DNA of 64,000 bases, taken from contig CAJNDS010002113.1 in NCBI GenBank assembly GCA_905221605.1, forward strand, positions 895,001 through 959,000, read 5' to 3'. A program made the translations under genes and the position numbers. Positions within the stretch are counted from its first letter, which is position 1, and each line of letters opens with the position of its first letter. This document shows positions 27,916 through 38,287 of this stretch, piece after piece. Source of the stretch: Symbiodinium natans. Taxonomy: Eukaryota > Sar > Dinophyceae > Suessiales > Symbiodiniaceae. The notes under the pieces are model-generated. The model had not been told where the DNA came from. It ran no database searches and saw only the letters and a list, made by a program, of their open reading frames with translations.

Positions 27916-29090
27916 GCAGGGGCGGAATTCGCGCGACCCCCCACCCCGCCGGGTTTGGGGTTTAGGGTTTAGGGTCTAGGGGTTTAGGGTTTAGGGTTTA
28001 GGGTTTAGGGTTTAGGGTCGGTTTAGGGTTTGGGGTTTCGGGTTTAGGGTTTGGGGTGTGGGGTATTACAGGGCTTGATTGAGCGTTTTTGGGCATTTTT
28101 GTTCTTGCGAGATGTCTGCAGACTCTTCGATTGCGGATCAAGACCCCCTAAACCCTATAAACACCTAGAATCAAGTGATGGACAGATCAGAATGCGCCAG
28201 AGACGGGTGCTGGCAGCCCGAACTCGACAGTAGCATGCACTCCACACTTGTTGAGGCGGTGCAGCATGGAGGGTTTACTTAGCGTTTAGGGTTTGGAGTT
28301 TAGGGTTTAGGGTTTCGGGCTAGGGTGTAGGCACTATAGGGAGTGGACATTCAACAGGTGTTTCGAGGTTTTGGGGGGGGGGAGGGTAATGCTTCGGCGG
28401 TGGGGTTTAGTGGCATGGAGATGCCCTACGGGCCATTTTGGGATTCTAAAGGTAGTTACATGGTCCCTGAACATGGGCCCTTAAAAGGGGACCCCTTACA
28501 TACCCCTTACATACCCCTAAACCCTAAACCGTAAACCCTAAACCCTAAACCCTAAGCCCTTAAAAGAAAGGGGACCCCTTACATACTCAGTATATACCCT
28601 ATTCAACCCAAGAGCCCATGCTTCACAATCCCCTTTAAAGGAGGTAAGGGACCATATTAAGGGCCCATGGAACTCACCCTAAACCCTAACCCTAAACCCT
28701 AAACCCTAAACCCCAAACCTTAAACCTTCAACCCTACAGTAAACCCCTAAACCCTAAACCCCCTCAGAGGGAGGAGGGGGGTTTGGGTTTCGAAACCTCA
28801 AGCCCTAAATCCTATAGCCCCAAACCCTAAGCCCCAAACACTGGGTTTGTTCATAAAGCCAGCCAATGCCGATTACGCACCTCCAAGTATACCTTAAGTA
28901 GGTTGCAAGTATAGTTACCACACCTATAAGCCTACTTGTAACTACCCATGAACCTCCAAGTGCTTCTGGCCCCCCAAAGCGGGAAAACCTTCAAACACCA
29001 ACAAAGTCTTAGGCCTTTCAAATAAACACCTCTTTGCATGTTGTGCTATCAGCTCCCATAGTTCTAAGGGGAGTATAGGATGGTATGGTA
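27916..29090. repeat. Intron E31-E32, first part
   Basis: TTTAGGG at 27956-28060 and 28265-28330. A CCCTAAA array at 28504-28555 lies between two copies of a 27-31 bp sequence. Diverged CCCTAAA at 28678-28780; a family A remnant at 28866-28962 (CCTCCAAGTATACC to CATGAACCTCCAAG). The open frame at 28051-28233 is unrecognised. Confidence 0.75.
28477..28586. repeat. CCCTAAA array flanked by 27/31-bp duplication
   Basis: GCCCTTAAAAGGGGACCCC plus TTACATAC at 28477-28503 recurs at 28556-28586 with four extra bases. The array lies between. Same architecture as the exon duplications, but in non-coding sequence. Confidence 0.75.
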
Positions 29091-29093
29091 TGG

Positions 29094-29505
29094 TATAGTA
29101 ATCCGTTCCCCCTAATATAAAAGGCCCCCCCCCTTGTATAAAAACCCCCCAAGGGTTTTTAGTATTAGGGGGGGTTCTTATCGTTTGTCCGAGAAACCAG
29201 CCCGTCCGTATTGTAGCATGCTGGCTCAGCAGCCAAGCCTGGGCTTAAGCCTGACCCAGACAAGCACGGAACAGACAGTCCGGCAAAAACAGTCAGAGCC
29301 TTGCAGCCTTGTGTTAGGTTTAGGGTCGAGGGTTTTAGGGTTTAGGGTTAGGGTTTAGGGTTTAGGGTTTAGGGCCTCCCCCCCCCCCCCCTAATCCCCC
29401 CCCTAACTCTTTAGAGGTCTTAATAGGGACAGACCCGGGATCGGTATTTGGGGCCGGGGGGATTTTATATAAGGGGGGTATTCATATTAGGGGGAATGGA
29501 TTATA
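29094..29505. mobile_element. Inverted-repeat element, about 410 bp
   Basis: Left end TATAGTAATCCGTTCCCCCT; right end, inverted, TATAATCCATTCCCCCTAAT. It contains subterminal CCCCCC and GGGGGG tracts, a second AGTATTAGGGGGGG motif, and an internal TTTAGGG array (29322-29372). No transposase seen. Confidence 0.65.
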
Positions 29506-29726
29506 GAATAGCCTAGCAGTGAAGCAAATTATACACTCCTAAACCCTAAGCCCTAAGCCCTAAACCCTAAACCCTAAACCAAAAACCCTAAACCCTACAC
29601 CCTAAACCCTAAACCCTAAACCCTAAACCCTAAACCCTAAACCCTAAACCCTAAACCCTAAACCCCAAACCCTAAACCCTAAACCCTAAACCCTAAACCC
29701 TAAACCCCAAACTGAACTCTTGACAG
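29506..29726. repeat. Intron E31-E32, last part
   Basis: CCCTAAA array at about 29535-29710, nearly pure. Confidence 0.9.
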
Positions 29727-29777
29727 GCTGAATCAGAGCGGCTGGGCTCGCTGCAGAAACGGCTCCAGGCCCATGAG
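29727..29777 (+). CDS. Exon E32, coiled coil
   Basis: 17 codons in phase 0: AESERLGSLQKRLQAHE. ACAG|G acceptor; GA donor (GACACA), homologous in position to the E27 donor. Confidence 0.75.
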
Positions 29778-30100
29778 GACACAGGGGCGGGCCTGCGAAG
29801 TGTCGATGGATGCACGGTTTAGGGTTTAGGGTTTAGGGTTTAGGGTTCAGGGTTTGTGGGGAGGGGGGCCGGGGCGAACGGTGGAGCTCTTGGCACACAA
29901 GCCCTGTTTGCCAGCCCTAAACCCTGAAACCGTGAAACCCTGAAACCTGAAGCCTTAAACCCTGAAACGCTGAAGCCCCATGGCCCTATCAGTCCTGGAA
30001 ACCCTAAACTTTATCCCTGAACCCTAAACCCTAATCCCTAAACCCTAAACCCTAAACCCTAAACCCTGAACCCTATGAACCCCTCATCACCCTCCAGCAG
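29778..30100. repeat. Intron E32-E33
   Basis: TTTAGGG at 29817-29852; diverged CCCTGAA/CCCTAAA at 29920-30075. Confidence 0.8.
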
Positions 30101-30175
30101 GACCTCACCACTCAGCGGTTGGCAGAGCATCGCCAGCGCGCCGAGGCCGCCAAGCGAGCCAGTCTTCAGAAAGGA
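30101..30175 (+). CDS. Exon E33, coiled coil
   Basis: 25 codons in phase 0: DLTTQRLAEHRQRAEAAKRA, then SLQKG. AGCAG|G acceptor, GTTTAGGG donor. Confidence 0.75.
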
Positions 30176-30999
30176 GTTTAGGGTTTAAGGGTTTAGGGTT
30201 TGGGGTTTGGGGTTGGGGGTTTACAGTTCAGCGTTGAAAGTTGAGGGTACGAAGGGTTAGGGTCTAAATTTTCGAATTCGGGGTTTAGGGTGTAGGGTTT
30301 TGGCTTGAAAGTTTACGGTCGAGAGGGTTTGCAGGGTTTATGGGGTGCTTAGGGTTAGTAGGATTTTGTCAGGGCTTAGGTTGTTGCTTCGGCTATTTAG
30401 GCTTTAGGGTTTAGGGGCCTTTTGTTGTTGAATGTGATCTTTTTTGTTTCTTGTTTTTGCATTTTGTGCTTTTGGGCTCTGCTTGACGTCAAGACAGACT
30501 GCATGTTTTGAGCTTGATTTCACTTTCCGCTTGGTGGTGTTCAGGGCTTCCTGACGCTCTCCACAGTTCTCTTGTGGTTTGTGGCTTTTGGACCCTGAAC
30601 TGTAAACCGTCAACCGTAAGCCCTAAACCCTAAAACCTAAACCCTAAACCCTAAACCCTAAACCCTAAACCCTAAACCCTAAACCCTAAACCCTAGACCC
30701 TTCGCAACGCCATGCAGTGCCCGAAACTCCGAAATGCCGCCTCAACCCTAAGCCCCCGTTGAGGGGTGCTGAGGGCCTTCAGCCTTGAACCGCGTATTGG
30801 GGGGTACAGTAGGGGTTTCGGGCTTAGGGTTCAGGGAGGGTTGAGGGTTTAGGGTTTATTGCTTAGGGTTTAGGCTTTAGAGTTTAGGGTTTATTGCTTA
30901 GGGTTTAGGGTTTATTGCTTAGGGTTTAGGCTTTATTGCTTAGGGTTTGGGGCTTAGGGCCGAGGACTCAACTGTCCCCATGCCCACAACACTGCACAG
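30176..30999. repeat. Intron E33-E34
   Basis: TTTAGGG variants at 30176-30420. An AT-richer island at 30420-30600 has no assigned function. CCCTAAA at 30620-30700. A tandem TTTAGGGTTTATTGCTTAGG unit at 30840-30955. Here a G-rich array, unusually, precedes the exon. Confidence 0.8.
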
Positions 31000-31071
31000 G
31001 CTGAGACGGGGACCCTGCGACGGGCGCTCGAAGCACAAGCACTCCAGGACAAGCAGGCGCCTGACCGGGCG
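31000..31071 (+). CDS. Exon E34, coiled coil
   Basis: 24 codons in phase 0: AETGTLRRALEAQALQDKQA, then PDRA. GCACAG|G acceptor; GTTTAGGG donor or a GC donor (GCGCCT) after DKQ. Confidence 0.7.
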
Positions 31072-31250
31072 GTTTAGGGTTTAGGGTTTAGGGTTTAGGG
31101 TTGAGGGTTTAGGGTTTAGGGTTTAGGCGTTGGGGGTTTCACATGGTTTCGCTCGCCCCGCCTGGCACGAAGCAAAAGAATCGAGCTCTAAACCCTAGGC
31201 CCTAAACCCTAAGCTCTAAGCCCTAAACCCTAAACCCTGAGCACCACCAG

Positions 31251-31295
31251 GACCTGCAGAAGGAGTTCCAGGACTTCGCGCTGGAGCAGCGGCAG
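31251..31295 (+). CDS. Exon E35, coiled coil
   Basis: 15 codons in phase 0: DLQKEFQDFALEQRQ. CCAG|G acceptor; GT donor (GTGGAT). The short intron before it (31072-31250) is TTTAGGG then CCCTAAA. Confidence 0.7.
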
Positions 31296-31569
31296 GTGGA
31301 TCGTAGAGGGTTGAGATAGGGTTTAGGGCTTAGGGTTTAGGGTTTAGGGTTTAGAATTTAGGATTTAGGATTTAGGATCGTGGTTAGTGAGGGGCCCTAA
31401 GCCATAAACACCTTCACCCCTGAGCCCCAGCTCGGTCCACTTCCTGCCGCCAGTCTCCACCCGACCCCTGGCCCTCCCAACCCCTAATTAAACCCTAAAC
31501 CCTAAACCCCAAACCCTAAACCCTAAACCCTAAGCCCCAAGCCCAAAACCCTGAACCGCAGCCTCTCAG
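31296..31569. repeat. Intron E35-E36
   Basis: TTTAGGG at 31315-31375 and CCCTAAA/CCCTAAG at 31493-31555. Nothing coding between. Confidence 0.8.
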
Positions 31570-31609
31570 GCGACGAGCTCCTTGTCCGAGGATGTGGGAA
31601 ATCTGGCAG
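31570..31609 (+). CDS. Exon E36
   Basis: Reads ATSSLSEDVGNLA plus one base. CTCAG|G acceptor; GC donor (GCCCTG). The leftover G joins GC of E37. Confidence 0.6.
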
Positions 31610-32776
31610 GCCCTGAACCCTAAGCCCTAAACCCTAAACCCTAAGCCCAAAGCCCTAAGCCCCAAGCCCTAAGCCCTTGACCGTAAACTAAGCCCTTAGT
31701 CCGAGACCCTCAAAAAACAACCCCCAAAGCCCTGGAAGCCGCAAACTTCCCCAAAAGCTTGGAACCCAGACCCCGCAAGCCCATGTGTTTTCAGCCCTAA
31801 ACCCTAAACCCTAAACCCTAAACCCTAAACCCTAAACCCTAAACCCTAAACCCTAAACCCTAAACCCTGAACCCTGAACCCTAAACCCTAAACCCTAAAC
31901 CCTAAACAAACCCTAAACGTTGGGGCTTCAGGGTTTATAGGGAGGTCTGGGAGAGGGAGCCCGTTTCCCTGTTTTGAGATCCGTGTAAGGAAGTCAGGAA
32001 CGGAGGGGGTTTAGGGTTCAGGGTTTAGGGTTTAGGGTTTAGGTTTAGGTATGAAGTGATCAAGAAGGCCCACAGGCCCCCAGCCTTAAACCTCTTGACC
32101 CTAAATCTCTGAACCTCTGAACCCTGAGTTTTGATTTCGGAGGGTTTAGGGTTGTTGGTGATTCAGGGCTTTAGGGTTTGGGATTTAGGGTTTAGGGTTT
32201 AGGGTTTAGGGTTTAGGGTTTAGGGTTAGACCTCAGGGTTTGGGGCTTTTGGAGTCTGAGACTTCCTTCCAGGCATAAGGTTTGGGGTTCAGGGCGGAGT
32301 GTCCATTTTGGAGCTGTTAAGGGTTTAGGGTTTAGGGTTTAGGGTTTAGGGTTTAGGGTTTAGGGTTTAGGGTTTAGGGTTTAGGGTTTAGGGTTTAGGG
32401 CGTAGGGTTTGGGGCCGAGAGGGGTGAGGGCCATTCCCGACACTAGGCCTCCCACTACGACAGCCGTGGGTGTGGGGTTCCTCCCTCCACCTTCTGTGGC
32501 CGAAAAACCACCCACAAGCAATGAACCACCTTAAACCCTAAACCCTAAACCCTAAACCCTAAACCCTAAACCCTAAACCCTAAGCCCTAAACCCTAAACC
32601 CTAAACCCTAAACCCTAAACCTAAACCTAACCCCTAACCCTAAACCCTAAACCCCCTAAACCCTAAACCCTAAACCCTAAACCCTAAACCCTAAACCCTA
32701 AACCCTAAACCCTAAACCCTAAACCCTAAACCCTAAACCCTAACCCTAAACCCTAAACTCTGGACATCGACGGAAG
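31610..32776. repeat. Intron E36-E37
   Basis: CCCTAAG at 31612-31690, CCCTAAA at 31796-31915, TTTAGGG at 32010-32050, 32178-32230 and a clean array at 32322-32400, then CCCTAAA at 32530-32755. Islands at 31920-32010, 32230-32320 and 32420-32525 are uncoded. Confidence 0.85.
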
Positions 32777-32834
32777 GCGACTGCATGAAGCTCAATGAGA
32801 ACCTGGACGCTCTTCAGCGCGCCACCGACCAAAG
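32777..32834 (+). CDS. Exon E37
   Basis: Reads DCMKLNENLDALQRATDQ flanked by split codons (two bases at each end). GAAG|G acceptor; GC donor GCGAGG. Phase fits E36 and E38. Confidence 0.7.
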
Positions 32835-34359
32835 GCGAGGGGGTTTGGGGTTCAGGGTTTACGGTTTAGGGTTTAGGGTTTAGGGTGCATCTAGGGCTGC
32901 TTTTTCCAGATTCCAGACCACTACCCCGTACTTAAGGCTGTTCCTCCCTAAGTTCGAAAAAGGAACCCTACCCCCTACTTGCGGACATTCCTCCTGCAAC
33001 TCAAAAGAAGGAGCCCTGCCCTATACTCCAGGATGTTCCTGCTTAAATTCGAAAATGGAGCCATACCCCCTACTTTCGAAAGAAGCCCTACGCCATTCTT
33101 CAGGAAGTCCCGCCTTCTAAACCCGAAACCCTAAACCCTAAACCCAAACCCTAAACCCTAAACCCTAATCCCTAAACCCTAAACCCTAAACTCGAAGAAG
33201 GGTCCTTGTCATGTGATTTATGGGCGAGGGAGCCTTAGGGCTCAGAGTTGAGGTCCAGGCCAATTTTTGGGAGAGGTTTCGATTAGGCATGACGCTCTTT
33301 TATTATTTATTTATTTATTTATTATTTATTTATTTATTTATTTATTTATTATTATTATTATCATGATTATTACATACACATACATACATATATATATGTA
33401 CACATATGTACAGACAGACGGATATTGATATATGTATATATAATCATATGGTATCATATCATATCCACATATATATATATATATTTGTATACATATATAT
33501 GTCTATATATATATATATATGTACACATTATATGCGTGCGTGTATATTCACACGCACTTGCACCACATGAGCAAATAACCCTGCACCCCAAGGGCAACAA
33601 TACAAGGACCTGACTTTAGAGGCCTTCAACCCAAGAAGCCCCATGCATGATTTGTGTATGCACACACACACACATGCGGACTTAAACAACCTTAATTTTA
33701 CAATCACGCCCCCAATTTCCGCCTCGAATTTCTCCAAGGATTAGTTCAAGCACCCAAAGCTCTTTCCAATGTGCCCTAAGCCCTTAGAAAGTTGAAATTC
33801 CCTCACCCCATGAAGATTGAAACCCCAAAGCCCCAAGCCTAAAACCATAAAGCACTCATACAGCCTAAAGCCCAACCTCCCCCCCCCCCCCCCCCCCCCC
33901 CTCCCCCCACTGGCCAACACCACCAGCAAAAAAATGAACTAACACCCTTAAGCCCTCAAGCCTCAGAAGTCCCCCAAACCCAAGAACCCTAAAGCCATGA
34001 AACCCTAAAGCTCCAAAAGCCCCTTAAAAGCTCATAAAACCTAAAACCCTAAAAACCCTAAAAACCCTAAAAACCCTAAGACCCTAAAACCCTAAAAAAA
34101 CCCTAAAAACCCTAAAACCCTAAAACCCTAAAACCCCAAAACCCTAAAACCCTAAAACCCTAAAACCCTAAAACCCTAAAACCCTAAAAACCCTAAAAAC
34201 CCTAAAACCCTAAAAACCCTAAACCCTAAACCCGAAACCCTAAACAACTCTCGAACCCCGGACCTGCTCCTCCAGGTTGGCGGCCGAAGGACCCTAAACA
34301 AACCCTAAACCCTAAACCCTAAACCCTAAACCCTAAACCCTAAACCCTAATTCCTCCAG
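32835..34359. repeat. Intron E37-E38
   Basis: TTTAGGG at 32838-32888. A repeated CCCTACTT..GGA(T/C)ATTCCT unit, about 55 bp and three or four copies, at 32925-33110. CCCTAAA at 33115-33195. (TTTA)n and (TA)n at 33300-33530. Non-coding to 33870; poly-C at 33882-33901. CCCTAAAA variant at 34030-34220. Confidence 0.85.
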
Positions 34360-34374
34360 GTTGGCGGCCGAAGG
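34268..34374. repeat. CCCTAAA array flanked by duplicated E38 start
   Basis: A 23-bp sequence containing the acceptor and first codons of E38 (TCCTCCAG|GTTGGCGGC...) occurs at 34268-34290 and, identical, at 34352-34374. Between lies a CCCTAAA array. The first copy is now stranded in the intron. Confidence 0.9.
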
Positions 34375-34451
34375 TGCTGCCTTGGCCGCGCAGCTCAGCG
34401 TGGCGGCGGCCGGGCTTACGGCGTCGCAGCAGCGTGCCACGGAGGCCAGGG
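34360..34451 (+). CDS. Exon E38, Ala-rich coil
   Basis: Reads LAAEGAALAAQLSVAAAGLT, then ASQQRATEAR, after one base. Donor uncertain (GTAGGG at 34452 does not fit E39, so an exon may be missed downstream). Confidence 0.65.
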
Positions 34452-34663
34452 GTAGGGTTTAGGGTTTAGGGTTTAGGGTTTCGGGTTTAGGGTTTCGGGT
34501 TTAGGGTTTAGGGTTTCGGGTTTAGGGTTTAGGGTATAGGGTTTATTATAGGGTTTGTAGGGTTTGGGCTTTTGGGGTTGCGGGGGTTTGGGGTAGTGTA
34601 GGGCTTATAGGGATTGTAGGTTTCCCTGGTTCCCTTGCACCCTTCGGTTGGAAGCTTGCTTTA
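34452..34663. repeat. TTTAGGG arrays after E38
   Basis: TTTAGGG with TTTCGGG variants at 34452-34560, then G-rich text with no coding to 34660. Confidence 0.85.
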
Positions 34664-34864
34664 CTTGGACGTTCATGGTACTTAGGGGTTTAGGGGTTTG
34701 GGGTTTAGGGTTTAGGGTTAGGGTTTAGGGTTTAGGGGTACTTATTAACCAATTATAACTGTACTTATAACTTTACTTATAAGCCCCTTGAGTGCCCTAA
34801 TATGGTTATAAGTTCAGTTATAAGTACAGTTATAATTGGTTAGTAAGTACCATGAACCTCCAAG
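34664..34864. mobile_element. Family A element with nested TTTAGGG array
   Basis: Left CTTGGACGTTCATGGTACTT; right AAGTACCATGAACCTCCAAG; TA on both flanks. A TTTAGGG array at 34685-34736 sits in the left terminus, between two GGTACTTA copies (34677-34684, 34737-34744). Confidence 0.9.
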
Positions 34865-36009
34865 TAGGGTTGAGGGCCTTTGGGGTATTGGGATTTGGGG
34901 TTTAGGGCTTTTGGGTTTTAGGGGCTTGGGGTTTAGGGGGTTTAGGGATTTTAGGGTTTAGGGTTTGGGGTGGGGGGCAGGGGGGGTGATTGCAGGGTTT
35001 ACAGGGCTTGTAGGGTTTACGGTGTTTAGAGGGTATATAGGGTTTGGGGATTTTGGGTTGAGGGCTTTGGGGTTTGGGGGGCTTGGAGCTTTAGTGATTT
35101 GATGTTTGGGGCTACCCATCGGCCCCAAGCTTGGTTTAGCATTTAGCATGGTTCAGGGCTTAGCGTTGACAGGGCTTAGGGGTTTCGGGTTTAGGGTTTA
35201 GGGTTGAGGGTTTTAGTTTTTTTTTTGGGGAGGGGTGGGTGGGTTGTATAGCGCTCAGGAGGGCAGACTTGATTGGGGCTTTCTGTCATTTCAGGTTTGG
35301 GCGGCCGTCCCTTCAGTGAGGGCTGTGGGTTGAGCTCTGAGCACTAAACCCTTCAGGGGTTGGGGTGCTGGGGTTTACCCTAAACTGCAAACCCTAAACC
35401 CTAAACCAGAATTAAACCCTAGAAGCTTCAGGGCTTGCGGCCGTTGGTGCTGCAATATTTGGGCGGTTGGGTTGTGATGATTGCTCAACCTGATGGCCGA
35501 TACCCTCAACGCGAAACCTGGAGGCCCTAAAGCCCCACACCAAGTCCCCTCGCCGAACGCCTCAATCCCTAAATCCCTGAACCCTCAGACCCCTATTAAA
35601 TGTCCCGAAACCCGCAACAAACCCAACCCTAAGCCTAAACCCGAAACCCTAAACCCTAAACCCTGTACCAAAATCCCCCGCCAAACCCCTAAATCCCTAA
35701 GCCCGAAACCTTGAAAAATTGCTTCGGCTGAGGCGCTCAATGATGCCCTCAAGCAACACAAGACGCAGCCACGATGGCCGAGTTTGGGGGGAATTGTTGG
35801 CAAACCCTAAACGCAAACCCTGAACCCTAAACCCTACACCCTAAACCCTAAACCCTAAACCCTGGCTCTTCCGGGGCGTAGCTTCAGGCCCTAACCCCCC
35901 GCCCCCCCTCCCCCCCCTCCCCCCCCTCCCCCCCCCCCCCCCCGCCCCCCCCCCCCTCCCCCCCCTCCCTCCCCCCCCCCCCCTCCCCCCCCCCTCCCCC
36001 TCCCCCCCC

Positions 36010-36080
<71 letters not shown>

Positions 36081-36785
36081 CCCGCAGTTGTAAATCCCTA
36101 GTCAATGGTCTATTCCTTCATTCGTTGCGTTTACCCACCATGCAACAAGAACCCTAAACCCTAAACCTCTAGCCCTAAACCCTAAACCCTAAACCCCAAA
36201 CCCTATGTACCCCAAACCCTGAAACCAATCCTGTGGAGTGAGTCTATTTCGGCTCAGCTTGCACATCACAGCTTGATGCCTCCGGCCTTGAACCCTCCAT
36301 CCCCTAATTAAACCTCACTACTCCCTAAGAATCCCTGGGTACCTTGAAGCCCCTTTCTTACCTTCTTAGGAACCCCACAATACAAGGTTGACAGCAAGTC
36401 AAACCTGAAGCCCTTTTAGGGTATAGGGCTTGGGCTTGAGATAGTTTTAGTTTGAGGGACAACAAGCACATGAGGGACGAAAGTACGGGTACCTTATTGG
36501 GGTCACCCTAAACCTTACACCTTAAACCCTAAACCCTAAACCCTATACCCTTATTTTTAGGAACCCCTACTCTTTGCAGTCTATCCTAGGGGTCCCTGGT
36601 TTTCGCACCCCCACGTGTCTAGAGGTTCAGAGATCAGTGGTCAATGACTAGTCCTAGGGATATTTGGAAATACTTCCTGTTTTTTGTGTAAAATCTTAAT
36701 GTCGGGGGTACTTTAGCTCCCAAGAAATAGCTAAAATTATAATTTTTGCTAGGGTTTCCAAGTTCAGTATCGTAATGCCAGGCTG
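34865..36785. repeat. Intron E38-E39 middle, including C-tract
   Basis: Diverged G-rich array at 34870-35210. Unassigned to 35480, then Pro/Asn/Lys-type repeat translation over CCCTAAA variants at 35500-35715. A poly-C tract with scattered T lies at 35895-36083 (about 190 bp). CCCTAAA at 36150-36220; unassigned at 36220-36785 apart from a family D tail at 36745-36773. Confidence 0.75.
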
Positions 36786-36924
36786 CTTCTAACTGTAATT
36801 ATAGCCATATTAGGGCACCTAACGGGCTTACAAGTGGGTTATAAGCACTGTTCTAATTGGTTAATAAGTACCCCTAAGCCCCAAACCCTAAACCTTAAAC
36901 CCATAAGTACCATGAACCTCCAAG
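36786..36924. mobile_element. Family A element, left-truncated, with nested array
   Basis: The right end AAGTACCATGAACCTCCAAG is intact. A short CCCTAAA array (36873-36902) lies between two ATAAGTACC copies (36864-36872, 36903-36911). E39 starts ten bases after it. Confidence 0.8.
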
Positions 36925-36933
36925 TAATCCCAG

Positions 36934-37021
36934 GCTGACGGACGACGTCGCGAAAGTCAGTGACGAGCTCGACAAGATGAATGGCGAGATTCTCAAGCTC
37001 ATCGACGACGAGTCCAACAAG
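36934..37021 (+). CDS. Exon E39, coiled coil
   Basis: Reads LTDDVAKVSDELDKMNGEIL, then KLIDDESNK, after one base; phase 0 end, GT donor (GTCCCA). Good heptad spacing of Leu/Val/Ile. Confidence 0.75.
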
Positions 37022-37373
37022 GTCCCAAACCCTAAACCATATACCCTAAGCCCTAAACCCTAAACCCAGAATAAGGCCTGGGCATGCCTCCCTTGAATGT
37101 CATTTTGGGTCGTTAGGGTTTAGGGTTTAGGCTTTAGGCTTTAGGGTTTAGGGTTTAGGGTTTAGGGTTTAGGGTTTAGGGTTTAGGGATAAGGCTGGGG
37201 GGGGGGGGGGTGGGGCGGCAACCCTACGGCACCCTTAGGGTTTTGGGGTAGTCCGGGATCTGGGCTTTAGGGTTTGAGGGTTAGCCCTGAACCCTAAACC
37301 CTCAACCCTAAACCCCAAGTCCTAAAACCTAAACCCTAACCCCCAAACCCTTTTGGGGTTTTCTGGTTCGCAG
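37022..37373. repeat. Intron E39-E40
   Basis: CCCTAAA at 37028-37070, TTTAGGG at 37115-37188, poly-G at 37197-37212, CCCTAAA at 37288-37350. Confidence 0.85.
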
Positions 37374-37466
37374 GTGAAGGAAGGCCACGCGGCCATCGAG
37401 AGCCGCATCGCCACGTTGGAGATGGCCTTCACGGCTCGCACCCAGAGCTTCGGCTGCGCCCAAAGG
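37374..37466 (+). CDS. Exon E40, coiled coil
   Basis: 31 codons in phase 0: VKEGHAAIESRIATLEMAFT, then ARTQSFGCAQR. CGCAG|G acceptor; GTTTAGGG donor. The end does not phase with E41, so an earlier donor is possible. Confidence 0.75.
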
Positions 37467-38223
37467 GTTTAGGGTTTGGGGTTTGGGGTTTAGGGTTTAG
37501 GGTTTAGGGCTCATATACCCTAATAGGAATGATAGTAGTATAGGGTGTATGACCCCCAATTTTGGGGTTTTCTGTCTCCAGGGTTCTCTGCGGGCGTGGG
37601 ATTGATAGTATGGGGGGGCTTCAAGGTTCAGGGATTTTCAGGTTTAGGGTTTAGGGTTTAGGGTTTCGGGTTTAGGGTTTAGGGTTTAGGGTTTAGGGTA
37701 TGGAACTAGGGAATTCGAGTTTCGGGTTTGGGCTTCCGCTTGTTACAGGTCCCCTAAGCCAATGCGGAGCTCTCCTAAACTGACCAAGTCCTGAGCCCTT
37801 GTCTCCCTGAACCCTAAACCCTAAACCCTAAACCCGAAACCCTAAACCCTTAACCCTAAACCCTTAACCCTAAACCCTTGTCTCCCTGGACCCGGATCCT
37901 GGACCCAAAGCCTAAACCCCCAAACATACACCGGGGGTGGGAGGGGGGGAGGACTGGGGGGTCCTAAGCCTTCAACCCCGAAAACCCCATAGAGGCTTTG
38001 GGCTTTGGGCTTTGGGCTTTGGGCTTTGGGCTTTGGGCTTTGGGCTTTAGGCTTCAGGGTTTAGGGTTTAGGGTTCAGGGTTTAGGCGTTAACCCCATAG
38101 ACGGGTTAAGGCTTCGGGGCAGTAGGAAGCCCTACACCTAAACCCTAAACCCTAAACCCTAAACCCTAAACCCCAAGCCCTAAACCCTAAACCCTGAAAA
38201 CCTTGAGAGCCCGACAGCCCGAG
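37467..38223. repeat. Intron E40-E41
   Basis: TTTAGGG at 37467-37510 and 37640-37700, CCCTAAA at 37808-37880, tandem GGGCTTT at 37998-38050, CCCTAAA at 38138-38195. Short unassigned text between. Confidence 0.85.
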
Positions 38224-38287
38224 GGCCCTCGGGGATGTGGATGCGCAGCTGTCAGCGAAGCTGGACGACGTGGTCGCAGCGAGCCAG
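38224..38287 (+). CDS. Exon E41, coiled coil
   Basis: Reads ALGDVDAQLSAKLDDVVAAS plus Q. CGAG|G acceptor; GA donor (GAAATC) gives phase 0. The GT at 38297 is an alternative. Confidence 0.65.

Noticed and set aside
35884..36105. Poly-glycine open frame on the minus strand
   Set aside because: Homopolymer C tract.
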